From: Cyclobacteriaceae bacterium
GTDB taxonomy: Bacteria; Bacteroidota; Bacteroidia; Cytophagales; Cyclobacteriaceae
Assembly: GCA_028289505.1 (NCBI GenBank)
Contig: JANQPK010000017.1
Location: 1-10,857 of the forward strand
Direction: 5' to 3'
DNA: 10,857 nt
Shown: piece by piece, positions 1 through 7,774 of the stretch
Layout of the letters: each line of letters starts with the position of its first letter
How positions within the stretch are numbered: position 1 is the first letter of the stretch
Notes under the pieces: model-generated
Told to the model about the DNA's origin: nothing
The model's input: only the letters and a program-made list of their open reading frames with translations
Databases searched by the model: none
Translations under genes and position numbers: made by a program

Positions 1-534
1 TTTGATCTACTGGTATCGGCAGATATGAAATATCCGGAGTCACTGTACCACTCCGGTATCACCATGGGCAAACCAGTGGTTTACGCTTTTGGTAAACTTG
101 TACTGTGGAGTGCATCGCCCGACCGCAAGCCATTACTTGAAGATCTGGTTTCCAGTGAGGTAACCCATGTTGCTATAGCAAACCCCAGTACCGCTCCCTA
201 TGGAGAGGCCGCGGTTGAATTCCTTCAATCCCAGGGACTCTATGAAGCCGTCAGTAATAAGTTGGTATATGGCGAGAGCATTTCCCAAACAAATCAATTT
301 ATCTTGTCAGGAGCTGCAGAGCTTGGAATCACCGCCAAATCGGTAGTATTATCAGGGCCCTTAATGCAGCAGGGGCACTGGATGGAAATTAACCCAGAAT
401 CGCATAGCTCACTTGCACAAGGCATTGTGATTATAAAAAACCAGAATATCGAATTATCTAAGCAGTTTCTTGAGTTCTTACTATCTCCTGAGGGGCAGGA
501 GATTCTACTCAAATATGGATATGATGTCGGTTAG
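1..534 (+). CDS. modA: Molybdate/tungstate ABC transporter substrate-binding protein (ModA family), 5'-truncated by the window
   Basis: Periplasmic binding protein that captures molybdate or tungstate and delivers it to a ModB/ModC-type importer. The frame is open from base 1 and 177 residues are visible. ModA proteins are about 250-260 residues, so roughly 75-85 N-terminal residues, including the signal peptide, lie outside. Family hallmarks are visible in order: the DLLVSADMKYPESLY segment at the left edge, GKLVLWS, the AIANPSTAPYG block that lines the oxyanion site, LVYGESISQTNQF, and the C-terminal FLEFLLSPEGQEILLKYGY. The ATG at 25 is internal to this conserved region and is not the real start. 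No modB or modC follows; the next gene is unrelated, so permease and ATPase genes must be upstream or elsewhere. Family assignment is firm; which oxyanion is bound (molybdate, tungstate, possibly vanadate) cannot be read from the sequence. Confidence 0.93.
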   Translation, partial: FDLLVSADMKYPESLYHSGITMGKPVVYAFGKLVLWSASPDRKPLLEDLVSSEVTHVAIANPSTAPYGEAAVEFLQSQGLYEAVSNKLVYGESISQTNQFILSGAAELGITAKSVVLSGPLMQQGHWMEINPESHSSLAQGIVIIKNQNIELSKQFLEFLLSPEGQEILLKYGYDVG

Positions 535-538
535 GGGC

Positions 539-561
539 TATGAGTTAGGGCCTCATGTTTT
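539..561 (+). terminator. Weak candidate terminator after modA
   Basis: Just after the modA stop, ATGAG (540-544) and CTCAT (552-556) can pair across a 7-base loop, extended by a T-G wobble, and are followed by GTTTT. The stem is only 5-6 pairs and the T-run only 4, so this may be an inefficient terminator or chance. Readthrough from modA into the next gene cannot be excluded, especially as no clear promoter is visible in the gap. Confidence 0.25.
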
Positions 562-588
562 CAAGTTTTAGCCTAATACCTTAACTTG
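562..588. repeat. 6-bp inverted repeat in the modA-PSD1 gap
   Basis: CAAGTT (562-567) and AACTTG (583-588) form a perfect inverted repeat around a 15-base spacer, about 20 bases before the start codon of the cytochrome-like gene. It could be an operator for the downstream operon or an mRNA structure near its leader. A repeat of this length can arise by chance, so the function is a guess. The gap (535-608) holds no recognisable TTG / TAnnTTTG promoter. Confidence 0.25.
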
Positions 589-608
589 TAGGATAGTTAA
601 TTTCACTT

Positions 609-2912
609 ATGGTCATTCATTGGGATAAGCAACGTTTCTGGGGGTTGGCAATTATCATCGGGCTATTATACTCCTGTTCCTACAAACAGGAGGTTGATTT
701 CAATACCCAAGTTCGACCTATACTCAATAAAAAATGCATGAGTTGTCATGGCGGTGTTAGGCAAAATGGTGGACTTAGCTTTCTGTTTCCCGAGATGGCA
801 TTGGACACACTTGATTCCGGCAATTTTGCCATAGTGCCAGGGTCTCCCAAAAAGAGTGCCCTTATACAGCGAGTTAACGAGCTTGACGCGGAATTAAGAA
901 TGCCCCCAGAAGGACCTGGATTGAGTACCGATGAGATCCGGGTGTTGAGCGACTGGATAGAGCAGGGCGCATCCTGGGAAGAGCACTGGGCCTACATTCC
1001 ACCCGACAGACAACTTGAAGCGCCTTTGGTTGAAAACATCCAGAATGGGAACGAAATTGACGCTTTCGTAATCTCAAAACTTGATGAATACAACCTTTCG
1101 CCTTCTCCACCGGCAGACAAACATGTACTTGCACGCAGGGTGAGCCTCGATCTAACGGGGTTGCCACCAAGCGATACTTTATTCGATAGCTTCATTAATG
1201 ATAAGTCAGCAGACGCTTACGAAAAATTAGTGGATCAACTATTAGTGTCAGATCATTTTGGTGAGCGCTGGGCTTCTTTTTGGTTGGACCTGGCGCGATA
1301 CGCGGATTCCCAGGGCTATCAAAAAGATAACCTCAGGCCCACTATGTGGATGTACCGTGATTGGGTAATTAATGCCTTTAATCAAGACATGCCTTTCGAT
1401 CAGTTTACCATAGAACAATTGGCCGGTGACCTGATTCCTGGCGCCACAGAAGATCAACTGCTGGCAACTGCTTTCCATCGCAATACCATGAACAATGATG
1501 AGGGCGGTACTGATGATGAGGAGTTCAGAGTGGCAGCAGTATTAGATAGAGTAAATACAACTTTTGAGGTCTGGCAAGGCACCACTATAAGTTGTGTCCA
1601 ATGTCATACTCACCCCTACGACCCCATCAAACACCAGGAGTATTATGGGATTTACGCCTATTTCAACAATACACAGGATACCGATAAAACTAGTGATGAA
1701 CCAAATGCTCTACTTCTTTCTCAACCCCAGAAATCCATCAAAAACAACCTTGAGAAGCGAATCAATTCACTAAAATCTGACCAGGACACGCTGAGTTTTG
1801 AGTACCAGCAAGCGGTTGCCAAATATTTAAACATTCAACCCTTAAAGGTACCTGTGATGCGTGAGCTGCCTGCCGATTCCTCCAGGAAGTCTCATGTGTT
1901 TGTTAGGGGCAATTGGCTGGTTCATGGGGAAGAGGTACTGCCGGCAGTGCCCGATGCTTTAAACCAGTCTATCTCATCGACACCAAGTGACCGGCTGGAG
2001 CTAGCAAATTGGCTGATGAATGAAAACAACCCGCTTACCGCAAGAGTGATGGTAAACCGGTTCTGGGAGCAGCTTTTTGGCAGGGGTTTGGTAGAAACAC
2101 TGGAAGATTTTGGCAGCCAAGGGGCCTTTTCAAAGCACCAGCAACTACTGGACTGGTTGGCTATCCAATTCATGCATGGTTATGATTGGAAATTGAAACC
2201 GCTTTTAAGGATGATTGTGCTCTCAGCTACCTATCAGCAATCCTCCGCAGTCACCCCGGAATTGTTAGAATTAGATCCCTATAATGAGTTATTGGCCAGA
2301 GGGCCAAGAGTTCGTCTTTCGGCAGAACAAATCAGGGATCAGGCTTTGGTGGTAAGTGGCTTGTTCAGTCCCAAGATGTATGGGCCAAGTGTAATGCCAC
2401 CTCAACCAGAAGGTGTCTGGAACGTGATTAGGCATCGAGCTCGCTGGGAAACCCCCAAAAATCCTGAAGATCAAAATAGGAGAGCTCTTTACACTTTTTG
2501 GCGCAGGGTAAGCCCCTACCCTTCTATGATCACCTTCGACGCCACCAGTAGAGAGTTTTGCGTATCCAGAAGAATACGTACCAATACCCCGCTACAAGCT
2601 TTTGTAACCTTAAATGACCCAGTATTTTTCAATGCCGCAAAGGTATTGGCAACATCAATGCTGGAATCCTCGGAGGATCTCGAAAATCAAATACGCTTTG
2701 GGTTCCAAAAGACTTTATACCGTCAGCCCACAGCTGAAGAACTTGATACCATGAGCGCTTTGTTCAGGCAGACGGTCAATTTATATCGGGAACAACCAGA
2801 AGAAATTATGGCGTTGACTGCTGGATATCCTGAACCAACAGCCGAAATAGCTGCCACTATCAATATGGCAGTGGTTTTATTAAATTTAGATGAAGTTATC
2901 ACCAAGGGGTAA
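609..2912 (+). CDS. PSD1 and planctomycete cytochrome C domain lipoprotein (PSCyt1-DUF1549-DUF1553)
   Basis: Predicted envelope lipoprotein of 767 residues with two c-type heme motifs. A short hydrophobic signal (residues 10-22) ends in LYSC, with Cys23 the likely lipidated residue. The PSCyt1 domain (about 30-125) carries CMSCH at 43-47 and a RMPP motif at 97-100 whose Met98 is the probable distal heme ligand. DUF1549 (about 145-355) contains a second heme motif, CVQCH at 329-333, in the family context HTHPYDPIKHQEYYG. A charged linker (375-405) may form a short coiled coil. DUF1553/PSD1 (about 455-735) includes the NRFWEQLFGRGLVET, SAEQIRDQAL and RTNTPLQAFVTLNDP blocks. It lacks the extra lectin-like insert seen in many larger relatives. 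It starts an overlapping operon and its stop overlaps the next ATG by one base. The family has no established enzymatic function; electron transfer coupled to its DUF1501 partner is inference. Confidence 0.93.
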   Translation: MVIHWDKQRFWGLAIIIGLLYSCSYKQEVDFNTQVRPILNKKCMSCHGGVRQNGGLSFLFPEMALDTLDSGNFAIVPGSPKKSALIQRVNELDAELRMPPEGPGLSTDEIRVLSDWIEQGASWEEHWAYIPPDRQLEAPLVENIQNGNEIDAFVISKLDEYNLSPSPPADKHVLARRVSLDLTGLPPSDTLFDSFINDKSADAYEKLVDQLLVSDHFGERWASFWLDLARYADSQGYQKDNLRPTMWMYRDWVINAFNQDMPFDQFTIEQLAGDLIPGATEDQLLATAFHRNTMNNDEGGTDDEEFRVAAVLDRVNTTFEVWQGTTISCVQCHTHPYDPIKHQEYYGIYAYFNNTQDTDKTSDEPNALLLSQPQKSIKNNLEKRINSLKSDQDTLSFEYQQAVAKYLNIQPLKVPVMRELPADSSRKSHVFVRGNWLVHGEEVLPAVPDALNQSISSTPSDRLELANWLMNENNPLTARVMVNRFWEQLFGRGLVETLEDFGSQGAFSKHQQLLDWLAIQFMHGYDWKLKPLLRMIVLSATYQQSSAVTPELLELDPYNELLARGPRVRLSAEQIRDQALVVSGLFSPKMYGPSVMPPQPEGVWNVIRHRARWETPKNPEDQNRRALYTFWRRVSPYPSMITFDATSREFCVSRRIRTNTPLQAFVTLNDPVFFNAAKVLATSMLESSEDLENQIRFGFQKTLYRQPTAEELDTMSALFRQTVNLYREQPEEIMALTAGYPEPTAEIAATINMAVVLLNLDEVITKG

Positions 2913-4375
2913 TGAGATTGCTAAAGGAACTTTTTAACCGGGAAAGCGAGTATCTCACCAGAAGGCATTTTCTGAGACAGGGATCATTGGGGTTGGGAGC
3001 TGCGGCATTGGCCTACTTATCCGGTTGCAATAAGCATTCATCTTCACTTGAATCCTCTACAGAAATCGAAGGGTTTGCCAACTTGGTTCCTAAGGCTAAA
3101 AGGATCATATTTTTACATATGGCAGGAGCACCTTCTCAGCTGGAGTTATTTGATTATAAACCACTTTTGCACGAATTGGATGGCAAGCCCTGCCCGGAAT
3201 CATTGCTTGAAGGAAAACGATTCGCTTTCATTACCGGTGTTCCGGAAATGCTGGGACCTCAATTCAGTTTCAAGCAATATGGGCAATCAGGCTCCTGGGT
3301 TTCGGAAAGACTTCCACATTTCTCTGAAGTGGTAGATGATGTTCTATTTATGAAGTCATTACATACTGAAGAGTTCAATCACGCTCCAGCTCAACTCTTT
3401 ATGCATACAGGAAGTCCACGGCTGGGGAGACCCTCATTTGGTTCATGGGTAAATTATGGACTGGGCTCAGAAAATGACAATCTGCCTGGGTTTGTGGTAT
3501 TGGTTTCCGGTCAATCTGCACCCAGCGGGGGCAAGAGCCTTTGGGGCAGCGGCTTTCTGCCATCCATCTACCAAGGAGTAGAGTTTAGATCTCAGGGAGA
3601 CCCGGTACTCTATGTTTCGAATCCGGAAGGAGTGCCCCGCAATGTACGACGTGTGGTGACCGATGCTATTAATCAGATCAATGAAACCGCATATCAAGAG
3701 GTTGGAGATCCAGAAATCTTAACCCGTATGGCCCAATATGAAATGGCCTTTAAGATGCAGATGTCCGTACCACAGGCTACAGATCTGACCGACGAACCGG
3801 ATTACATACACCAACTTTACGGAACAAAACCAGGGAAGGTATCCTTTTCCAATAATTGTTTGTTGGCCAGGAGACTGGCAGAAAGAGGAGTTAGGTTTAT
3901 CCAGCTGTATCATCGTGGTTGGGATTCCCATGGAAGCAATAATTTTGAAAATTTGCACGGCGGCTTTAAAGAGCGTTGTATGGAGATAGATCAAGCTATG
4001 ACAGCCTTGATTAGAGATCTGAAACAACGGGGAATGTTGGATGACACACTTTTAGTTTGGGGTGGTGAATTTGGACGTACCCCAATGCAGGAGAACAGAC
4101 AAGGATCAAGTAATCCTTTCAAAGGCCGGGATCACCACGGAAATGCCTTCACCATGTGGATGACCGGAGCGGGTCTTAAAACCGGCATGACTTACGGTGA
4201 AACGGATGAAATAGGCTATGATGGCATCCGGGATAGGGTTCATATTCATGATTTACAAGCTACTTTATTGCATCAACTGGGGTTGGATCATGAAAAACTA
4301 ACTTATCATTTTCAGGGTCGTGACTTTAGATTAACCGATGTCCACGGGAATGTAGTCCATGATATATTAGCATGA
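2912..4375 (+). CDS. DUF1501 family protein, Tat-exported lipoprotein
   Basis: 487-residue exported protein of the alkaline-phosphatase/sulfatase-like superfamily. The N-terminus has a twin-arginine motif, TRRHFLRQG (Arg17-Arg18), a hydrophobic stretch and LSGC with Cys39 as likely lipidation site. This suggests export folded, perhaps with bound metal. Family motifs follow: HMAGAPSQLELFDYKP (69-84), FNHAPAQ, WDSH (337-340), WGGEFGRTP (383-391), GRDHHG (405-410) and the C-terminal HDLQATLLHQLG. The His/Asp-rich motifs resemble metal ligands of the superfamily. The N-terminal block has Ala and Glu where many relatives have Gly and Asp, as in some other subfamilies. AAGGGG lies a few bases before the ATG, which overlaps the upstream stop (TAATG). 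DUF1501 and PSD1 genes are habitual neighbours, implying a joint function, but no substrate is established. Confidence 0.92.
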   Translation: MRLLKELFNRESEYLTRRHFLRQGSLGLGAAALAYLSGCNKHSSSLESSTEIEGFANLVPKAKRIIFLHMAGAPSQLELFDYKPLLHELDGKPCPESLLEGKRFAFITGVPEMLGPQFSFKQYGQSGSWVSERLPHFSEVVDDVLFMKSLHTEEFNHAPAQLFMHTGSPRLGRPSFGSWVNYGLGSENDNLPGFVVLVSGQSAPSGGKSLWGSGFLPSIYQGVEFRSQGDPVLYVSNPEGVPRNVRRVVTDAINQINETAYQEVGDPEILTRMAQYEMAFKMQMSVPQATDLTDEPDYIHQLYGTKPGKVSFSNNCLLARRLAERGVRFIQLYHRGWDSHGSNNFENLHGGFKERCMEIDQAMTALIRDLKQRGMLDDTLLVWGGEFGRTPMQENRQGSSNPFKGRDHHGNAFTMWMTGAGLKTGMTYGETDEIGYDGIRDRVHIHDLQATLLHQLGLDHEKLTYHFQGRDFRLTDVHGNVVHDILA

Positions 4376-5508
4376 GATTTTTAAAAATAAGGTTACTATT
4401 GGTCACTACACTTATGTGTGTTACCGCGCTTAGCGGCCTGTGTCAGGAGTTTTCGGTGGAATCATTATTTTTCCTACCAGATCAAACCAAAGAGTCGTCA
4501 GGACTAATTTTTTTAAATGACAGACTTATCACTCACAATGATTCTGGAGACGAACCCAAATTATATGAGCTTGATCCAGAAAGCGAGCAGCTTAGCCGAG
4601 AAGTGAGCATCGAGCAGGTAAGGAACAGGGACTGGGAAGACCTATGTATAGACCAGGAGTTCTTATACATAGCAGACATCGGTAACAATCAGGGTGACCG
4701 CAAAGATTTAAAAATTTACCGGGTTCGCCTGTCCGAGTATTTGTTGGGTAATAATTCTGTTGCTGCAGATTCAATCTTGTTTTCATACGAAGACCAAACC
4801 AGCTTCATCAGTACACCGTTGTCCAATTTTGATGCGGAAGCCCTGATCTCATACGGTGACAGCCTATATATCTTCACCAAGAATTGGGCAGACCTACATA
4901 CCAACATCTATTCAATTCCAAAGGCTCCTGGTGATTATCAGGCTAACAAGGTGGGGAGGATCAATACTGAGGGGTTAATAACAGGAGGTGTTTATAACCC
5001 CAATACCGACGAGATCATGCTGGTGGGATATGATTTTCAACGCGCCTTTCTAACGCGATTGTGGAATTTTGAAGATGAGAAATTTGATCAGGGTGAAATG
5101 GCAAGATATCCTTTTGACATCCAGGGGTCCTTTCAAATGGAAGCTATTGAGATAATTGATGACACCGATTACTACGTTACCAGCGAGTCCAATGATTTTG
5201 GGGAGGCTAGGTTATGGAGGATCCATACCGAATTCGTAGTTGGTCTTGAGGAGGGTTTTGATCAGAGCCCGCTTATTTACCCAAACCCAGCTGGAAGATC
5301 AATTCATTTCAGGGGATCCCAAGAACCAATTCAAGCTATTACCCTGTATAACCTCATGGGATCCCAGCTCCAATATTGGAAGCCCGACCCTCAGCAGTCA
5401 AAACAAGGCTTTACCATGGATCTGATTAATATTCCAGAGGGAGTCTACCTGGTAAGAATATCAACCCGGCAGAAAGAACTGCAACAACGACTTATTGTAG
5501 TCCAATAA
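4372..5508 (+). CDS. Secreted beta-propeller-like protein with T9SS type A sorting domain
   Basis: 378 residues. A signal peptide (about 1-24, ending SGLC before QE) is followed by a domain of repeated short strands and a C-terminal T9SS sorting domain (about 300-378). The tail opens with YPNP (303-306) and has typical ITLYNLMG, GVYLVRI and RLIVV segments, so the protein should cross the outer membrane by type IX secretion. The central domain has conserved-looking blocks: SSGL (42-45), THNDSGD (54-60), RDWEDL (86-91), ADIGNN (101-106), NFDAEAL (152-158) and FTKNW (168-172). These resemble SdiA-regulated/esterase-like six-bladed propellers found in many Bacteroidota exported proteins; no catalytic activity can be assigned. 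Its ATG overlaps the DUF1501 stop by 4 bases (ATGA), so it is likely translationally coupled. Its 3' end overlaps the convergent haloperoxidase gene by 17 bases. Confidence 0.85.
   Translation: MRFLKIRLLLVTTLMCVTALSGLCQEFSVESLFFLPDQTKESSGLIFLNDRLITHNDSGDEPKLYELDPESEQLSREVSIEQVRNRDWEDLCIDQEFLYIADIGNNQGDRKDLKIYRVRLSEYLLGNNSVAADSILFSYEDQTSFISTPLSNFDAEALISYGDSLYIFTKNWADLHTNIYSIPKAPGDYQANKVGRINTEGLITGGVYNPNTDEIMLVGYDFQRAFLTRLWNFEDEKFDQGEMARYPFDIQGSFQMEAIEIIDDTDYYVTSESNDFGEARLWRIHTEFVVGLEEGFDQSPLIYPNPAGRSIHFRGSQEPIQAITLYNLMGSQLQYWKPDPQQSKQGFTMDLINIPEGVYLVRISTRQKELQQRLIVVQ
5492..5508. repeat. 17-bp inverted repeat coinciding exactly with the convergent gene overlap
   Basis: TTATTG-TAGTC-CAATAA is a perfect 6-bp inverted repeat with a 5-base loop. 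Its outer bases are the stop codons of both convergent genes, so each gene ends in CAA TAA (Gln-stop) read from opposite strands. It could form a small hairpin in both transcripts, but the stem is short, A/T-rich and lacks a following T-run, so it is only a poor bidirectional terminator candidate. No other terminator is visible between the two genes. Confidence 0.8.
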
Positions 5509-7702
5509 TTACTTTCTGCATCGCCTGAAGCTCTCGATTTTGTAGTCTAACGATGTACATGCCATTTAGGGAATTTGGGATGGCAATTTGAACCGTTCTG
5601 GCCGGGCCACTGGGTAAAACTTTTTGCAATATTAGTCTGCCATCTATCCCGATCAGTTTTAAGCTGCTGTCTTCCACCAATGACGGTATCCCGATGTTCA
5701 TATGTGCCCCAACCGGTCCAGGATTCGGAAATACGCTTAGTATTTTTTCCTGTTCAAACAGGTCATCGGTACTGGTTACCAAACCTTCAAAATACAATTG
5801 CGCCTTGTTGAAGGCATTAACACCAACCACTTCGCCTATTACCCTACCAGGTATATCATCAGCAGGAGGATGAATACCCCCCCATATCCTTGACAAACTA
5901 CACTGATCTGAAGCATCTCGATAAGTGGCCCATTGTAAAGTTAAGTCAACACTGGGACCATCCTCAAAAACCAGAAACTCATTTTGTTTAGCCTCAAACT
6001 CGCCAATTCCTCCAGGGAAAAATGGATCTCCCGTCAATGCTGTAAGTACCTCTGCCGCGGCCCTGCTGTAGGTACTATGACCGGATATATAACCTGCAAA
6101 AGGAGGCGTGACGAAAGAGGGTCTTTGGTAAGGCCACCAATTTTCCGCCAATATCCACCCCACTCCTGCCACGTCCGTTTCGGGGTCAGCAATAAAGTCA
6201 GGTCCCTTCCAGGTATAAAGCTTTATCTTGTTGACATGCTCATCTGATGCTCCAGCCAGTGGGTCCCCCGGAGTTACTAACTCTATGTAACCATCGATCA
6301 ACTCTATACCTCCGGGATGGTAATTCGGCAATCCGGGATCAGAGCTTTGTCCGAGATCCGCCATACCTCGCAGAGCAGATACCGGTCGAATGTAATCGTA
6401 CCATCCCTTTATACCCCAGGCGGTAATAGCCACGTCATGCATGGCCCCACCTAACATGAAGTATGATTTCACATCCCACTCCAAATCATCTAATATCTCC
6501 CCTTCTCCCTTGAATCTTTTTTCCAGTAGAGGGTGATCATTCACATAGTTCAGTATTACGAACCAATGCCCAGGTGGAGTCTCAGAATCCGGACCATCGG
6601 CCCAGAACTCTGCCAATACCCGGCCGTAGTCTCCTCTGGGAACCATTTGAGGAGTGTAGGGTTGTCCGGTAACCGGGTTAAGATCATGTCCAGTACTTGC
6701 ATCACCTCCCTCAAGTAAATCGTAAAAGATTTGTTGTTCAGCATCTGATGTGGGTAGTTGACTTATATTACCAATGCTTGCAGGAGAAATATCCCACATG
6801 ACGCCATCTGCCGGATCCAAATGAGAAGACCAAATAGAAACCAAACTGAAACCCCATTTATACTGATCACTCCTACCCCCTCCGTCGGAAGTCTCCAGAT
6901 AAGGCGGGTCATCGGGATCATAATAAACATAGTAATCCCCACCATCCCTTTGATATATATCCAAATGCTCTTCAGTAAGTGCAAAGGGTACTACAGAACC
7001 CCACTCTGGACTTAGAAAGTCCGGGGTGTTGAATGGTATTGGATTACCCGCCTGGTCAATAAAAACATCTAGCGTCAATGGCTGCCATCGATTCATGTCT
7101 ACAATATCAGGATTACCGGGATCGAGCATCACCAATGGGGGATTTACAGGTTCATAAAATAAATTATCGTACCGGCCTATCTCATTGGCTCCATCCTGCA
7201 AACCAAACTGAATCATGCACTGAGCCAGATAATTACCCACCGCAGCGGGTGGCCCGTTGATATAATCCGTACTGGTCTCATCAATATCATAACCCAAGGT
7301 AGTCATCAGATCATCCAACCTTTGCCGGGTCTCGTCAGCTCCTGGAGACAACTCGAATCGATGTCGGAGCAATCGGTATGCGGCATAGCTAATAGCCTCT
7401 TCCTGCGCGGCTTTAATATCACTTACAGCGTTAACTGAACCCCAACTACAACGATATCCATTGAAATCATTCCCAATAAAATATGGACTGGCTACGGGGT
7501 CGTAAGTAGCCCAGGCATCATAGATCAAAACCGAGGTATGGAAAAGGTTACGGGCATGAACGGTTGGTCGTGCAAAATCATTGCGGATGGCCTCCAACAA
7601 AACCTCATTCCACTGCCTGGCTACTGAATGCTGGGCTATCAGATTAACACCAGAGATTAAGCAGAGTACTCCAACCAGAAACCCTAAAAAAAACCGAACC
7701 AT
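5492..7702 (-). CDS. Secreted vanadium-dependent haloperoxidase-like protein with T9SS type A sorting domain
   Basis: 736-residue exported protein of the PAP2/vanadium chloroperoxidase superfamily; such enzymes use vanadate and peroxide to oxidise halides, while relatives are acid phosphatases. The signal peptide covers about residues 1-23 (ending LIAQ). The N-terminal helical part (30-400) has the VARQWNEVLLEAIR and FHTSVLIYDAW segments of bacterial family members. The vanadate pocket is complete: Lys432 and Arg439 in KGWYDYIRP, Ser540-Gly541-His542 in SGHS, and Arg605 and His611 in SRIWGGIHPPAD. The K-to-R spacing of 7 and R-to-H spacing of 6 equal those of Curvularia chloroperoxidase. His611 would bind vanadium and His542 act as acid-base. 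A T9SS domain (about 655-736) starts with FPNP (658-661). A GGTAGGTGG-type ribosome site precedes the ATG. Halide preference, and peroxidase versus phosphatase activity, cannot be decided from the sequence. Confidence 0.9.
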   Translation of the reverse strand: MVRFFLGFLVGVLCLISGVNLIAQHSVARQWNEVLLEAIRNDFARPTVHARNLFHTSVLIYDAWATYDPVASPYFIGNDFNGYRCSWGSVNAVSDIKAAQEEAISYAAYRLLRHRFELSPGADETRQRLDDLMTTLGYDIDETSTDYINGPPAAVGNYLAQCMIQFGLQDGANEIGRYDNLFYEPVNPPLVMLDPGNPDIVDMNRWQPLTLDVFIDQAGNPIPFNTPDFLSPEWGSVVPFALTEEHLDIYQRDGGDYYVYYDPDDPPYLETSDGGGRSDQYKWGFSLVSIWSSHLDPADGVMWDISPASIGNISQLPTSDAEQQIFYDLLEGGDASTGHDLNPVTGQPYTPQMVPRGDYGRVLAEFWADGPDSETPPGHWFVILNYVNDHPLLEKRFKGEGEILDDLEWDVKSYFMLGGAMHDVAITAWGIKGWYDYIRPVSALRGMADLGQSSDPGLPNYHPGGIELIDGYIELVTPGDPLAGASDEHVNKIKLYTWKGPDFIADPETDVAGVGWILAENWWPYQRPSFVTPPFAGYISGHSTYSRAAAEVLTALTGDPFFPGGIGEFEAKQNEFLVFEDGPSVDLTLQWATYRDASDQCSLSRIWGGIHPPADDIPGRVIGEVVGVNAFNKAQLYFEGLVTSTDDLFEQEKILSVFPNPGPVGAHMNIGIPSLVEDSSLKLIGIDGRLILQKVLPSGPARTVQIAIPNSLNGMYIVRLQNRELQAMQKVIIGLQ

Positions 7703-7705
7703 ATG

Positions 7706-7714
7706 CCACCTACC
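7706..7714 (-). promoter_or_regulatory. Shine-Dalgarno-like site of the haloperoxidase gene
   Basis: On the minus strand GGTAGGTGG lies a few bases before the start ATG at 7702. It contains the purine-rich AGGTGG core and is one of the clearer ribosome-binding sites in this window, supporting the chosen start. Confidence 0.5.
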
Positions 7715-7731
7715 AACTAAAAAACTAGTAG

Positions 7732-7762
7732 CAAAATTGACACTTAATTGTAGCTATTCCAA
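7732..7762 (-). promoter_or_regulatory. Candidate Bacteroidota-type promoter of the haloperoxidase gene
   Basis: Read on the minus strand, TTG (7762-7760) is followed after 20 bases by CAATTTTG (7739-7732), matching five of the six fixed positions of the Bacteroidota -7 element TAnnTTTG, with TTG as the -33 element. The -7 element ends about 29 bases before the start codon. This would let the haloperoxidase be transcribed separately from the regulator genes upstream. It is a consensus match by eye only. Confidence 0.45.
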
Positions 7763-7774
7763 GCTGATGTAAGG

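Noticed and set aside
25..27. ATG at 25 as the start of the first gene
   Set aside because: The frame is open upstream to base 1 and encodes the conserved ModA segment before this Met, so the gene begins outside the window.
3048..3335. 95-codon open frame on the plus strand inside the DUF1501 gene
   Set aside because: It lies wholly within a well-supported conserved gene in another frame, has no recognisable motifs and no start context; it is a shadow frame.
5575..7260. Several 60-87 codon plus-strand frames within the haloperoxidase region
   Set aside because: All are antisense to a continuous conserved gene with an intact active site and T9SS tail.
7752..7764. AGCT-ATTCC-AAGCT-like hairpin after the GyrI-like gene as a terminator
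   Set aside because: The stem is only four self-complementary bases with no T-run, too weak to support a terminator call.
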